Of a stretch of 64,000 nt of DNA, positions 24,387-36,801 are shown in pieces (position 1 is the stretch's first letter; each line of letters begins with the position of its first letter). The notes beneath the pieces were generated by a model, which saw nothing but the letters and a program-made list of their open reading frames with translations, had not been told where the DNA came from and ran no database searches. This stretch comes from Boswellia sacra (taxonomy: Eukaryota; Streptophyta; Magnoliopsida; Sapindales; Burseraceae): NCBI GenBank assembly GCA_013180625.2, contig SNVD02011027.1:1-64000 (forward strand), in the 5' to 3' direction. A program made the translations under genes and the position numbers.

Positions 24387-25329
24387 TTATCTCCAATCAG
24401 TTAAAATAAAATATCTTATAAAGTATTCTACATATTGCAAGCAGATCTGTGATAATTGCACTAAAACACTAAGTATGTATCGATCACAGAAATTGTTACT
24501 CACTTGTTTACCCTCATTCCCCTCGTCTAACACAGTTATTGGATTGATGCCTACATTGGCTGCCTTATCTTCCCCACTGTCATGATGAACTTTGTCTTCG
24601 TACTTTGCATCGACATCATTGAAATCACCTGGCGTGCTACTTTCAATATGTTTCCTCTCTCCGTATTGAAACTGTTGCATCCCTTTGTGCATTACATCCA
24701 CTATGTCTGTACCCACTCTACAATCGTCAGGACTCTCATCCACATTATTGGAGCTGGTGGTTACTACAACATTTAAATTAATGTCCAACAATTTTGCTGT
24801 TTCCATTTTTCGATAATCTCGATTCAGCTGTCGTTGCTGTCTCATGCTTTTGACGTCCATTGCTTTGGTCCTTTTATTGTGACAAATCCCTCCCTGTTCT
24901 TGTTTGACGTTAATGGCACTAGTGGGCACTGCCTTGACTGCTGTATGCTTTACTTGTTCCTGGCTTGTGTGTCTTTCCATTGTCATCTCCATATCGTTAT
25001 ATTCTCCCATAATTACTATTTCTTGACTCTTCAATTCCTTTTCCTTGGTTTTGTCCCTAGGACTATGCCATTGTTCTTTGGCTTAAAGTCCCAGTTTTTG
25101 TGCTCCTAATCCTTCTCCACTCCATTTCACCCTCGCAATATCCAGTCTTGTTCGTACCATATGTTCGAGCTACAACATCCACTTCTTCCTTGTTACATTC
25201 CTTCTCACTTAACAAACTTTGCAACTCTTTGACGATTTCATGGGTCGCAGATATTATGGCTTCCCACCTCATTTGTCGGCCCTCCAATGCTTTGATGGTG
25301 TTCTCCATTACTCTTACACGTTCCACCAC
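24387..25329 (-). pseudogene. Linker and coiled-coil exons of the Ulp1-type gene
   Basis: Two open frames lie between the plant-mobile-domain-like exon and the protease part. The frame at 25329-25063 starts MVERVRVMENTIKALEGRQM and has heptad-like spacing over residues 1-55, suggesting a short coiled coil. The frame at 25034-24387 is hydrophilic (many Asp, Glu, Lys, Asn), as expected for a disordered linker. No domain is recognised in it. Its C-terminal third, after KQVSNNFC, looks like intron read-through. They are placed in this gene by orientation and order only. Confidence 0.45.
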
Positions 25330-25710
25330 CTCGACCTCTGATCTTCGTTTCCTATCGTTGTCTCCAGTCCCTCGTAGCCAACCTTATCACCCGTACCCTG
25401 TACATCAACACCATCTCATGTCAACAATTTCATAGATTGTTGTCCCAATATTCAAAAGCATTACATAGCATAATAACGTCGCACATAATTTAACATTCTA
25501 TACAGTTTAGCGGCAAGTTTACATATTACTAAATTTACAACTCCAACAACCCTTTACGATCGTTCACCTTTATTTTTTGTATCTCCCTTGCGATGTCTTT
25601 CCCTGTCCATGATATCAGAGGATCCGAAGCCGACCTCAGCCTCCTCAAATTTTGTCAAATTCTACGTATCATGACCAGCTGCACATTTACACCCTATTAG
25701 TACAACAATG

Positions 25711-26223
25711 TTATACCATATATTGTGATTGTAGTTTCACCAACCAGTTAACACATGTACGCACCTCGATGAAAAGTAGACACCCAACCATATGTCTGCA
25801 TTTACTTAACTTATATTGTCTGGCGCCCTCCACGAACTTCGTAAAGCAAAGCGTTGCCCAATTGTATGAAGTTTTTTTATTCACATCTTTGACAGCAAAC
25901 AAAAACTCTGGATCAATCACTAAACCTGATGATGGGTACAATAATGTTGCCAATGCATACAATGTGAAGGCCCTGATGAAATCCTCCCCTGGATTATCCA
26001 TTGGCCGTAGCATGTCTTCAAGTGCACTTACCGAAATCCCCCTACCAGCTTTACAAAATTTGTCCTTTAACATTGCCACTTTCGCTTTGTCTCTGGCATG
26101 AGGGACTGGTGAACCACCGTCTGTAATTCCTAGGGTTTCCCCAAAAGTTATAGGCGTTACGAGCATACAGTAGCCGTTCACCTCTAAAATACCTGTCTCT
26201 GGCTCAAAGGCATCCAACAACAT
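25711..26223 (-). pseudogene. Plant-mobile-domain-like exon of the Ulp1-type gene
   Basis: The 170-residue frame contains AFEPETGILEVNGYC, ITFGETLGITDGGSPVP, GISVSALEDM and FIRAFTLYALATLLYP, followed by SYNWATLCFTKFVEGARQ and KCRHMVGCLLF. This succession is that of the conserved domain upstream of Ulp1 protease domains in plant transposon proteins, related to the aminotransferase-like plant mobile domain. It is open over its length, the best-preserved part of the gene. Related sequence continues upstream in another frame to about 26402, indicating a frameshift near 26220. The role of this domain is unknown to me. Confidence 0.55.
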
Positions 26224-26770
26224 TTGGCAAAATCTAATTCTGAGTAAGCTTGGTCATATTTGTAACAGCGTGCCAAACCCAATCCCCTCCACCGCCGTCT
26301 TCTGTGCCCCTGAAAAATTACTGACGCAATGGTGAAACCTTCTTGGGCTACACCTAGTGTGGAATTTTTGACATAGTCGTTCTTTGCTACTGTTGGCTTC
26401 ATTTGTCACTTCTTGTTGAGTTACATTGAGTTTCTCCTAATACGAGGCATACGTTGCCTTCTCCTCGCTTGATAAGGATGACCACTTCTCCCTCATACAT
26501 TTCATGACCTGCAATAATCAGTCAAATTATTGTAGTGTATAGGTTCTGCCCTTATAGCTACAATGACAGAGAAGCAGATGAAAGTTGTCTTTGTCCATAC
26601 TTTAATATCTCACCTCACCATCTATTATAACCTTGCAATCCTTTCCCTGAGCTAATGCTATTTGTTGTTTCCTGCATCAAAATTTATCAGTTATTATCGG
26701 GATTAATATGTATTCCACTTTACATAAATATACATAAGTTCCCCTATTTTATAAGGAACATCTAAAATCA

Positions 26771-27114
26771 TTATGAATGCAAATGACTTCGATCTCTCCG
26801 TAATTCAGATGAACATGGACCATGATAACTTATCCCTCTAATTATTAAATCCTTATATAGTGATCCCTTCATTACATAGTTACAACCAAAGAAGGTCATG
26901 CGTGCATAGAGTAGAACTTTCGAAAACTTTATATGCACATCTACATCATTCAACATCCTATAGACGTACCGAAAATTCATCCACCTTGATCCACGTTTCT
27001 CCTGGTTCTTGACCCGGCTACCATTCATCGATGTTCCCGCATTTGTCATATCGATGGCCGTCCTTCCCTGTTCTTTAACTTTTCAGCCTCCCTGCGCTTC
27101 TGTTTGCCCATCAT
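26771..27114 (-). pseudogene. Probable N-terminal exon of the Ulp1-type gene
   Basis: A start MMGKQKRREAEKLKNREG at 27114 runs into the frame ending at 26771, which contains NFRYVYRMLNDVDVH, LYARMTFFGCNYVMKG and KDLIIRGISYHGPCSS. One frame change lies near 27050. The start is basic and could act in nuclear localisation. I do not recognise the domain. It is assigned to the downstream Ulp1-type gene by strand, spacing and similar state of decay. Confidence 0.4.
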
Positions 27115-29467
27115 ACCTATAATACGAAAGCAAAATGTGGTTACAAATTTTGTTGGGAATGACTGTCGATGTATGAAGTTAATTCCACACATATACTTTT
27201 AATTGACACCTTCAATCTTTATTTGGAAGACTCCCCATTTCATGCACCGCTATGTCGTGCTCGATATTATGTCGTTACCATTTACCAGCGACATTAGTAA
27301 CCACCACCTAGTTTTCTTACAATCCCCCATTTTGCTTGCAAAGTCAATAATGTTTTTAACAAAACCCCCAAACCAATTGTGCATTATGTTATTCTTAATT
27401 ATAAGGAGAGTGGAACACAGCATTGTATGGGTTATCAGGACAAACCTAGGTCTCGTCGGGTTGGCACTATTCTCTTGCTCCGTCATCTACGATGGGCAAC
27501 CCTCCAATATCCGGCTTCTGTCACTGTTTTCCCTATATATTCAACATTTTTTCCCGCGACTCTACCCTATCTGGCTTTGCTTAGAACATCTTCTTGGTTA
27601 TGTCAAACCTTTGTTCCCGCCTCGGCGAACCGCCAGAAATTGCATTTACTTGCCTTTTCCTGTTTTGTACATGCACCTAACCAATATTTCTCCTCTTTAT
27701 GTCCTTTTTCGTCATTTCCCTTATATTAATAACATTAAAATCACACCTCCCCTATTTATTTTTTCAATAATATATAAATTATAAGTAGGAAATATTCAAC
27801 CTTCCAATTTTCAGGTCTTCCAATTCCAATTTTTGTTAATAAATTACTTGAATTTGACCTAAATATTCTGCCGTTTACTTCTCAACTCATCGAATTCCCT
27901 TATTCCCTCATAACTGCCTTCAATTAGAACCACAAATTCCACCATTTATTTCAACTCTTCCAATTCCATTACTTCTTCATAAATTTATTTAATTTGACCC
28001 TAGTAGTGGACCATTTAATTTTCAACTTTTTCAATCCCATTACTCCATCATAGATGTACTGAATTCGACTATGTCGTATTCTTCATCAAATTGTAGCGGC
28101 TTAGAGTAGCTATACATGTGGTTATTTTCATACAAATTGTTAATTTGCATATGCTGATTTCTCATTTACGCTTCAATTCGTTTACAATGCCAGAGCCCAC
28201 ACACCTACAAACCCACTCTTCATTATGAGGATTCCTCATAATAAAGATATTCATTATGGGGACTCCACCCCGCCACTATTATTCTTTTTACCATAAATTA
28301 TGTCTTTCACTAAAAAAACAAAGTGGCAAACGTCCATCCACGTGGATGCTATCACAACTAAACTAATAACGCAGTGGGGCATTATCAGCTATGCCATGAA
28401 TACGGGTTGTTGCGCCCATCAAGTGTATACCTGAACAATTCTCATCATTGCATTTTGACACTTGGCTGGATCATTTCCCTAATCCAACCCTAACGAAATG
28501 ATTGCATCATACTCAGATGTTTAAAGGTATATTTCTTTACTTACGGTAGGATCGATTACAACTTTTCTATCTTTGTATCGTGTTTATGCCTCCACCTGAC
28601 CAAATAAATCTTCAATTACCAGGACATGGAATGTTTGTGCATTGTAATTCCATTTTCCAACGTTAACCTACATTGCATGGGATCTACTTTCAGCTACATA
28701 CAACATAAGCATTTGGTGATTTGTTAATTATTTCTGGTTTAAGGATAGTTTCAACTTCCTAGAAACTATACTTGCATTCTTATGACATAGGTTTCCAAAC
28801 TACGTACTCTAGTGTAATAAAGTTGATATAATGAGGTTTACTATATACACATTATTTTTTCATTTCCTAATTGCCCTCTCACTTAATAATTATAATCTCA
28901 CAATTTTCAAATATGGACTTTAAGACCTTTGAATGTTGTGCGAAGATTCATATTGATCTCTACGCGGTTGTTCTTTAACCAATATTTAACCAAATTACAA
29001 TGTCTCTATATATTATTGTAATTAATGTGAAATATTAGTATTTCATAACCCACAGTTGAACTTCGACATCTGATATAGTACGTATTTTGCAGGTGAACGT
29101 TGCACCGACTCATTCCATGTCCTGGCAATGGCATTGTCGCCCATGATAGTGTGGCCCATTCCTTACGTAACGGCGATTATGTTGTATCAATATCTCATCG
29201 CGCTGTTTGAGTAACAGCTATTGCAATCGTCACTTTACGCCATTTTTGCTGTTTTAATGGTAATCTATACAGTACATGTCATTTTTGCTACGGCATGATG
29301 GCGCTGTACATGAACAGATTCATTGTTGTTCCACGCCGAAGGTTATTTAAGTTGGAGATAAAGGTAGAATCCATTACTTAAAATCTGTATTACAGGTCTT
29401 GTACGTGCTTTAACGTAAACTACGTATATATATACATACATACATACTAATACACACACACACATAG

Positions 29468-29529
<62 letters not shown>

Positions 29530-29740
29530 GTAGATTAAGTGGGCCCCCTACGGCCCTTAGGAGTACTGCCTTTTATCCATTTTATGTCAGTCACATGATA
29601 TCTCCCCTTTATATCACTCACATGTCAACAGTGACGGGTGAAAAAGATGCTGTGGCTCCTACATATTCTGCTGGATAGTGTTCGACCCCTATGGCATATA
29701 AAGCCCATCTTATGGTCCATTCAACTTCATGCAATGTCAA
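27115..29740. other. Intergenic, no supported gene
   Basis: Includes the presumed upstream region of the Ulp1-type gene. A plus-strand open frame of 193 codons at 27203-27784 is rich in Leu, Ile, Pro and His with no domain and lies opposite weakly coding minus-strand sequence, so it is not called. AT-rich to the right. Confidence 0.45.
29469..29525. repeat. TA microsatellite
   Basis: About 57 bp of (TA)n, preceded by short TACA and CA runs. Confidence 0.95.
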
Positions 29741-29812
29741 TGCATATATAACTTACAATCTTTATATGGATGGTAGGTCACCAGTGAAGGCAACACTTTC
29801 ACACTATCTACA

Positions 29813-30049
29813 ATGGCTTCCGGTTAGTAAATATTTTAGCCCTAATAGTCCACATTAACGTTGAACTGTCGTTGAATGCTGTGGTCTTTTCCATTTGGAG
29901 GAGTGCTTGTTCACTGGAGCTTTAATTTTCTTGTTCAAATGTTATATATTGTAACAGGAATGGACGGAGTTTGCAAGAGTATGTACGCTTTCGGGACGAA
30001 GTCATCGGACCACATTCGTCGTCCGATGACTGTCGACGACATCCATTAA
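29813..30049 (+). pseudogene. Hypothetical short spliced reading frame
   Basis: A TATA-like TGCATATATAA at about 29741 precedes ATGGCTTCCG at 29813-29822. A donor GTTAGTAA and an acceptor TTGTAACAG (ending 29957) join it in frame to a second exon that reads GMDGVCKSMYAFG and IRRPMTVDDIH before TAA at 30047-30049. Coding-like residues continue after the stop, which suggests a broken gene. The family is not recognised. It lies in the same region as the other MULE-like gene remnants and points in the same direction as the two downstream ones. Confidence 0.3.
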
Positions 30050-31394
30050 CGAAATTTGACATTAAATTGTGTATTACAATGGTAATTCACCATACATGTT
30101 TCGTGTCGATGTTCGTGATTTGGTTTATTTGTAATACATGCATACCTACATTAAGATACAGTACATAACACTATTTGTAATACATGCATAACCAATTGGA
30201 GAGGAAACAAATTTTTATGGAAAACAATCTCTTTCGCAAGCAAATGTGGTACGGTCTTGCAAGCACTAACACATGGGTGTCTTAGTCATTATGTTGCAAT
30301 GATTGGTAGAAAACATCGTATTTTAATGTCATTAGACTTTGCTTCTATACCTGAACGTCCCTTGGGTTTGAATAAGCTTCGTAACTCCTTCCGTAATTGG
30401 GTGCAATAACAACATTTATGCTGCGCCCAGTTTATCAAGGAACATAGTAAAAGAAGGTTAGTATACCGCCCCCGAGTAGAGTTCCATTTCTGTTTCAAAC
30501 TGACAAACTGTACATACTACCAATTAACAATATGACAAGATGCATTTGTATCCATGTTGCATTATTCGCGTAGTCTTCCTAATATTTGTGTTGACTGCCT
30601 ACTGTGTGAATGTCTGTAGTCGGGTGTACCTGCCTGATAAGGAATGGTGGTTCGTTATGATAATATTCAAGCAAGGACATCAGCTGTAATGGGTTAGTTT
30701 ATTTTACCCACTTTAGACTAAACCACAAACGTCCCTTAATTCAGACGTGTTTCATGTAGTACAGGTGTTTAATTATTCACTGTAGTCTTGTTTTTGGTAT
30801 AGGATACATTTCTTCGAAATCACTATTGGGCATTTGTGCCTTGCCGATGCAGCACTAGCAGGCAATATGGTATTGGCGGAGTTGGCAATCAAGGGAAGTG
30901 AGCAGCGTACGTAAGATATTTGTTATATTTACACATACGCAGGGTTATTATTGGACACATACTCCTAGGGTTGCTTCCACATCCTACCCCTTCAACCTGT
31001 AGTTGAAGCACTGTGCAAACTTTATGCCTTGATATCTTGTTGCGGTTTATCCGACTTTGGATTACTTTACACATACATCTATGGTTTGTGTGACTATCAC
31101 ACACGAACTTGTAATTGTTATTACTGAAGCACAAAAATTATAGGAAACTATGAATTTTGTCAACTGATATAATGACATACTTAAATAGGGATAATACATA
31201 ATAGAGGATAACAAAATCAAATAAATCCTTGTCCAAGCCACCCATGTGTTAGTGTTTGTATTCGTCAGCTTGTATCTATACATACACACAGACCATAATG
31301 TATATGTGTAAGTGAACGCCCATGTATGCGTTTATTGACATATCTTTATGAATGTCTATGAATATATGTATTTGTATGTATGTATGTATGTATG

Positions 31395-31439
<45 letters not shown>

Positions 31440-32477
31440 ATATATATGCATTAACGCATGCAGGTACATTTATTTATTTGTTCGTAGCTTAGAAGCCTTA
31501 TTAGTTATATCTCGACTGATCAGCAAAATGTGTGTATATGATTGGAGCTAAGTGATGTGTTCGGAGAAGCATTTGTTCGCTCCGTTAAAATTGAAGGAGT
31601 TACAAAGTGGATTCATAGCACATAAACCCTGCTACCATCACATTGACAACGTACCAGTAGTAGAAACCAAAAATGCTACTATTATAGTAGCCAATGGATT
31701 GTGCGTTACGTTTTTCACATCTTTGTCGCATAGATGTATGCATTGTTGAATGACTGTAGCGACATGTACCATGCGTAACCTTTTGCAATAGTAGTCATCC
31801 CACTTAAAAAATCAGTCTTGTTGACTCCTAAAATGACGGGTCTGGCTACAATACCATTAAATTGACAAAGACTGTTAGACTTAGTTTTTGATTGATGTTG
31901 GTCTATTAAATTTAAATGCATTTAAAAAAGAAAAATAAACTACTTCAGCGTCATATCGTATATCGTACAGGAGGTAAGTGGTTATGTAAATATGAAGTGG
32001 TGGGGTAATTGAATACTCCCATAGAGTATTCGGAACAATGCACTTGAGATATGAAATGTCTACGTGGCCTTCAACCGTGGCGTGGTGCCCAATGGGTTTC
32101 AGTTTCAGGCCGTCAATTTTTGAATACCATGTTAACGAGATGGTATGATGCCCACAGTTATTGTGTGTGTCTAGCCCAAATGAATTACAATTTCAGACAT
32201 CGAATCTTGGTGGGTCACATTCACAGATTGCATATCGACGTACAAACACATAGCCAATCGTGCGCCCAAGGGGGATAGGACTGGCGATCAATAGAGGTTT
32301 GTGGCTGAATCCCATTTACTGTAGTTTGAAAGATGGATGGCCCACTGGGTAGGAGCCACGTGAGATGATAATGACCATATGTGACGACGATCATTTTCCG
32401 TCACGGAATCTTAACATGGTATTAGGAGAAAAATCGGCCGCGCATGTGAATTTGTGGAGGGAGCGGAGCATGAAGTC
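30050..32477. other. Intergenic with a TA microsatellite, no supported gene
   Basis: A TGTA/TA microsatellite lies at about 31375-31434. Short frames such as 31552-31749 have no recognisable domain. Parts may be decayed transposon exons. Confidence 0.45.
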
Positions 32478-33012
32478 TAGGGATGGCAATTTTCCCCGCC
32501 CTCGGTCCGTACCCGTATTTTCCCCAGACAATTCGGGTAAAAAAAACCCGGATTTTGCGGGGAGAAAATTCAGGTGTAGAGATTTATAAAAAACTTAATC
32601 CGGGTGCGGTATTGCCAATAAACCCCGCACTCGCACCCGCATAACTCAAAGTATTTATAGAATATATATACACACAACCCATGACTTAAAAATTAAAATT
32701 TAATTATTAACCATCAAACCACACATATCTATGAAGCACATCTTTATAGCATATTAAGCATCTTATTTTATTTGATTTTATTTCGAAGAATTACAAAAAA
32801 TTAAGAAAAAAGTGGGAAAAATCCGGAGAAATCCAGGGTTTTTTTCGAGTGCAGTACGCGTGCGGTATGCACAATCTCAAAACCTGCAAACACCCGAACC
32901 CAGTAAACCCAAAAAATTTGGGGGATTTTCCAGGGACCGGGGGGGAAATTTTAAGTCCGGTACGGGTGCGGAAGTGCAAACCCACACCCGCACCTGGATT
33001 TTGCCATCCTTA
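32478..33012. mobile_element. Short non-autonomous hAT element
   Basis: Ends TAGGGATGGCAA and TTGCCATCCTTA, the same as the element at 20769-22253. The flanking 8-mers are ATGAAGTC (32470-32477) and GTGAAGTC (33013-33020), an 8-bp duplication with one mismatch. It is 535 bp long with subterminal CCGGGTGCGG-type motifs and no coding capacity. Confidence 0.85.
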
Positions 33013-33310
33013 GTGAAGTCTGAGCGTTCAAATACTTTCTCGCATGCATAAATAGAGGTGCAACCTCAATAATAGTTCAATTAGGGCGCGTTTGGAATCG
33101 AGCAACATTTGGAATGGGATTGGACTAAACTTAGTCCAATTTAATGTTTGGTGCAGAAACGGGACTGGACAGATAGTCAAATTCAGTCCCACATCAGTTA
33201 TAGAGGTGTAACCTCAATAATAGTTCAGTTTGGTGAAGTCTAAGCGGTCAACTACTTTCTCTCGTGCATAAATAGAGGTGCAACCTTACTAATAGTTTCG
33301 TCTGTGATTA
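33013..33310. repeat. Direct duplication of about 70 bp spaced about 220 bp apart
   Basis: GTGAAGTCTGAGCG...ATAAATAGAGGTGCAACC at 33013-33075 recurs as GTGAAGTCTAAGCG...ATAAATAGAGGTGCAACC at about 33234-33296, and part of it appears again near 33197. Between them is GGGCGCGTTTGGAATCGAGC, which resembles the tip of a DNA transposon, with no partner end found. Confidence 0.65.
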
Positions 33311-34710
33311 GTGATATAGTGTCATAGTAAGTTGGGGAACATGAAGTGGTAAAAGTTAGGGGTAGTAGAGCAGTGACTTCGACACATAAAACCAAGGGTT
33401 GACACGATTCTCTATGTCCAAGGTAGCGATTCCATACACGGTATAGCCTGTTGCATTTGTTACGGTAGTCAGATATCTCGAGGTAAGATGCAGGGGAGTA
33501 ATGGATCATACAAGCCATGTGGACGTGAAACAGTCAAAATTCTGACGTTGGCCCACTGGGTGCTTGAATGGAAAAGCAATAATTGAGGATAGGAATATGT
33601 AAACGACCCGAGCACAGGAAGCGTCTCTACCCTTCTAAAAAAAAAGATTTTAAACTCATGCAAATAGGCAACTATTATACATTCCTTCTGAGAAGGCTGA
33701 TGAAAACAACTGCCAAGGCAGTGCATTGCAGGGGTGAATGCATGTATCAGCCTCTGGCTTGCATAATGAACAGTGACACGAAACATGGAATGTCTACATA
33801 GATGACCTTACTTGTAGGGTCGTATCTTTTACGTGGCACATTCCAGGTAAGATGGATGTTTTGACCGTTATGTTGAGTAATATTGTTTGGACGTCCTATA
33901 TGTGCTATGTTGCAGATGCCTCTGTTTTAATGAAGGACAATTGTAGGACTCATATTGTAATGACCCTTCTATTTGGTTCAGGTGCGGGAACCATGCGGAG
34001 TGGTTATATGTATTGGATAAAATGTTCAAAATATTAAGCATATTATTCAATATAGTAAATGATCATTAGCTGGAGTACTCTAATAATGGCCACGTTATCA
34101 CTTTTCTAAAACCGTTGAGAATGTGCGGATTCGTATCTGTTTAAGGAAAAAAGGTTGGTGGTAATAGACGAAATTTTTTGTTTACTTATTACTTATTCGG
34201 CTAGTGAATGTTAACACAATCCTCGTGTTGTGTTATCTTTTTGTGATACCTATGCTGATAAATGATCTCATGTATTTTAATTTATGGCATGCCTGCTGCG
34301 CATAAATCATCGGAGAAGTATTATATAAATATTAAATACGACGATCGGTTACAATACTAGAACTCGAATTCGGAGGTATATAATGTTTGTCATGTTTCAG
34401 ATGTAAACGAGCTAATACTGGCAAATATGTAGTGGCATTTACATATATTTCTGTTTGTTATTATTTTGATTTGGACTCAAAGTCTTCAGTGCTAAGGGAA
34501 GGCAGTGTAGATCATGGCGTTAAGCACGGATACATTTATGTTTTTATTGTACTGAAGACTTTGGTGTTATTTTGCAAATGTAGAGAAATTAGCATACTAT
34601 AACGATTGTGATAAAACTATAACATGATATGGTGCACGCACTAATGTCTGTCTAAAGAGATTACCAACATGATCATGGAGGACGTTCGTACGATTGGAAT
34701 TATATTTAGG
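33311..34710. other. Intergenic, no supported gene
   Basis: Several short frames on both strands, none with domain, splice or promoter context. Confidence 0.45.
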
Positions 34711-35174
34711 ACCATGCACCTTTTTTTTTTGGAAAAGTTACTTAGTAATATAAATCCAAAAAAATTAAAATGTACAAAAATCCGAGGGGCATACCCCAAG
34801 AATTACAAGAAGGACGTAAAGTCCAAACATACAATCCAACAAAGGATCAAAAACTAAAGACCACAAGTGGCCTAAAACAAAGTAAACAGGCCACAAACGG
34901 CCTTAACAATATAAATGATAAATGACCACAAACGGTCTAAATCATAAAAAGTACAAGAGCTTCAGCCGTTCTTGTTTTTCTTCTTCTTACCCTTCTTTAC
35001 CGGGGTAGCTGGAGTGTCCGTATGAGTATCATCAATCCTATCAGATTGATCCTCATCACTCAGCCTATTCAAAGGCTCAAAACAGGAGGGAGAAGTCTTA
35101 GGAGGTTGTCCTGTGTTTAACCGCCCTGACGAAACAGATGCCTCGCGATTGGTTGAGACGAAACCATGCACCTT
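34711..35174 (-). mobile_element. 5'-truncated LINE (L1-type) insertion
   Basis: ACCATGCACCTT occurs at 34711-34722 and 35163-35174, a perfect 12-bp target-site duplication. Read on the minus strand, the insert ends in a poly(A) tract (poly(T) at 34721-34730). It begins within a reading frame whose last residues are basic (TPVKKGKKKKNKNG, stop at 34962-34964), followed by a 3' untranslated region. Only about 440 bp remain, typical of incomplete target-primed reverse transcription. The reverse transcriptase is not included. Confidence 0.85.
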
Positions 35175-36780
35175 GCAATATTTATATACATAAGCATTTG
35201 CAAATGGGGATAATAAGCTAATAAATTTGAATACGATAGCCGGTATTTATGCCTGTTAAGAAGGCAACCTTTTTAGAAAGTAAACACTCGATCAATGGGC
35301 CGGTATTTGATTATGCTATGTATGGGGAACTAATAATGAAAAAGTGCAGAATTTAAAATGCAATGTCGAATGAAGGGTTTATCATATATGTAAGGTAGTT
35401 GTGTGTGTGAGACCGACTACAGGCAAGGGACTCAATAATTGAAAGTAAACTATAATCCAGAACTACGTTGTAGTGAATTCGATCGAGGAAACGTTCACAG
35501 TATGTTGTATAAGTGCTTGTATGTATACCCACTATGTGGTAAGGTTTCGAACAATAGGGAATGAAGTTAACGAAAAACGTTCAAATTAAATAATATGGCG
35601 CACCAAGTTGGGGCAAATTATAGCCTTCGCAAACTCGGAAGAACTTTGTAAAGCGTTGTCATGGTGACAATTTTCAACGGCCACAGACTTTAATTTAATT
35701 TATGAACCCTGTTTTTGGTTTAAGGGATGGAATAACAGAGGATGGTGGTACATATGCTTTATCGACCGAAATTTCTCAGGCGTGGCAGGACTAAAATGGC
35801 CAAATACCCTAATATTTGTAAAAGCAACAACCTTTCCTTGGTTTGTCAAGTCAAGGGAGAAAACAACCGTGCTGCAACTTCAGCAAGCGCATTGCACATG
35901 TCCAGTGGGGGCTTTGCTTGCTCCCTTGTAGTGGGTGATCTAGAGGGGCGACTATAAACATGGAAAACTCATGAATTGAAGTTGGTGTCAGTATGCTTAA
36001 CACATACAATGTAAATTTGAGCGGGCAAATGTCCGCAGACAACGTTCATACCTGTAATAGATATAACGCTTGACGAGGTTATATGTCATGTAACTGAAAA
36101 CGAAACGGCAGGAAGGTAGGGGTGTCATCTCGGGGACATTGTGTTAGGTGTTGGTGTTGACTACTAAATAATGAAGGGAAAAATGGCGGCAAGTATTCAT
36201 TTTCAAAAAACATGGAAATAGATAAAATTAAACATATGAAGTACATCACACGGAGGCGTGCACTACAGTTGGACCTAGTTGTGTGCTTAAGGCATCCCAC
36301 TATCTAAGTTCTAGTGTGGTTCATGTAGGTTGGTGGCAGTTCACGTTATGGGAGTGAACAGTTGCAGCAAAGTAGAACGAATGGTGTAGACAAGATAGCA
36401 TAAGAGATAAGGGAAAAAATTGTTTACTGTTTCATGTGTACAACTGTAGGAAACCTGATATTTTCAAAATACAGGAAATTTTATCGGGTAGTGTGAAGGA
36501 CGAGGAGGATAAGATCGGGGGGATAAACAAACAATATAGAGCAAAAGATTTTGTTGACTCTACATTGACCAAATAAGAACATGGGGTAGATATGACCAGA
36601 TGGTCAGATTCTTGATTGGATAGCCTTCAACACAAATTCAGTAGGGTTCACCTACAAACCAGGTGGATGTGCAACTGCGAGGAGGGCAACCAACGCCATG
36701 GTAAGATCTTCCAACATATTGTTATGGTTACCATTGTTGTTGCTACAAGTGATATACGTTAAGTTAACAGATTTCAGTAA
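35175..36780. other. Intergenic, probable upstream part of a decayed gene
   Basis: Weakly coding plus-strand fragments appear from about 36480 (for example GSVKDEEDKIGGINK), in line with the viroplasmin-like exon that follows, but without a traceable frame. Confidence 0.35.
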
Positions 36781-36801
36781 CCCGTATTTGCTGTATGTTG
36801 G

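Noticed and set aside
27203..27784. 193-codon plus-strand open frame, hydrophobic
   Set aside because: No recognisable domain, composition follows pyrimidine-rich DNA, and it lies opposite weakly coding minus-strand sequence near the 5' end of the Ulp1-type gene.
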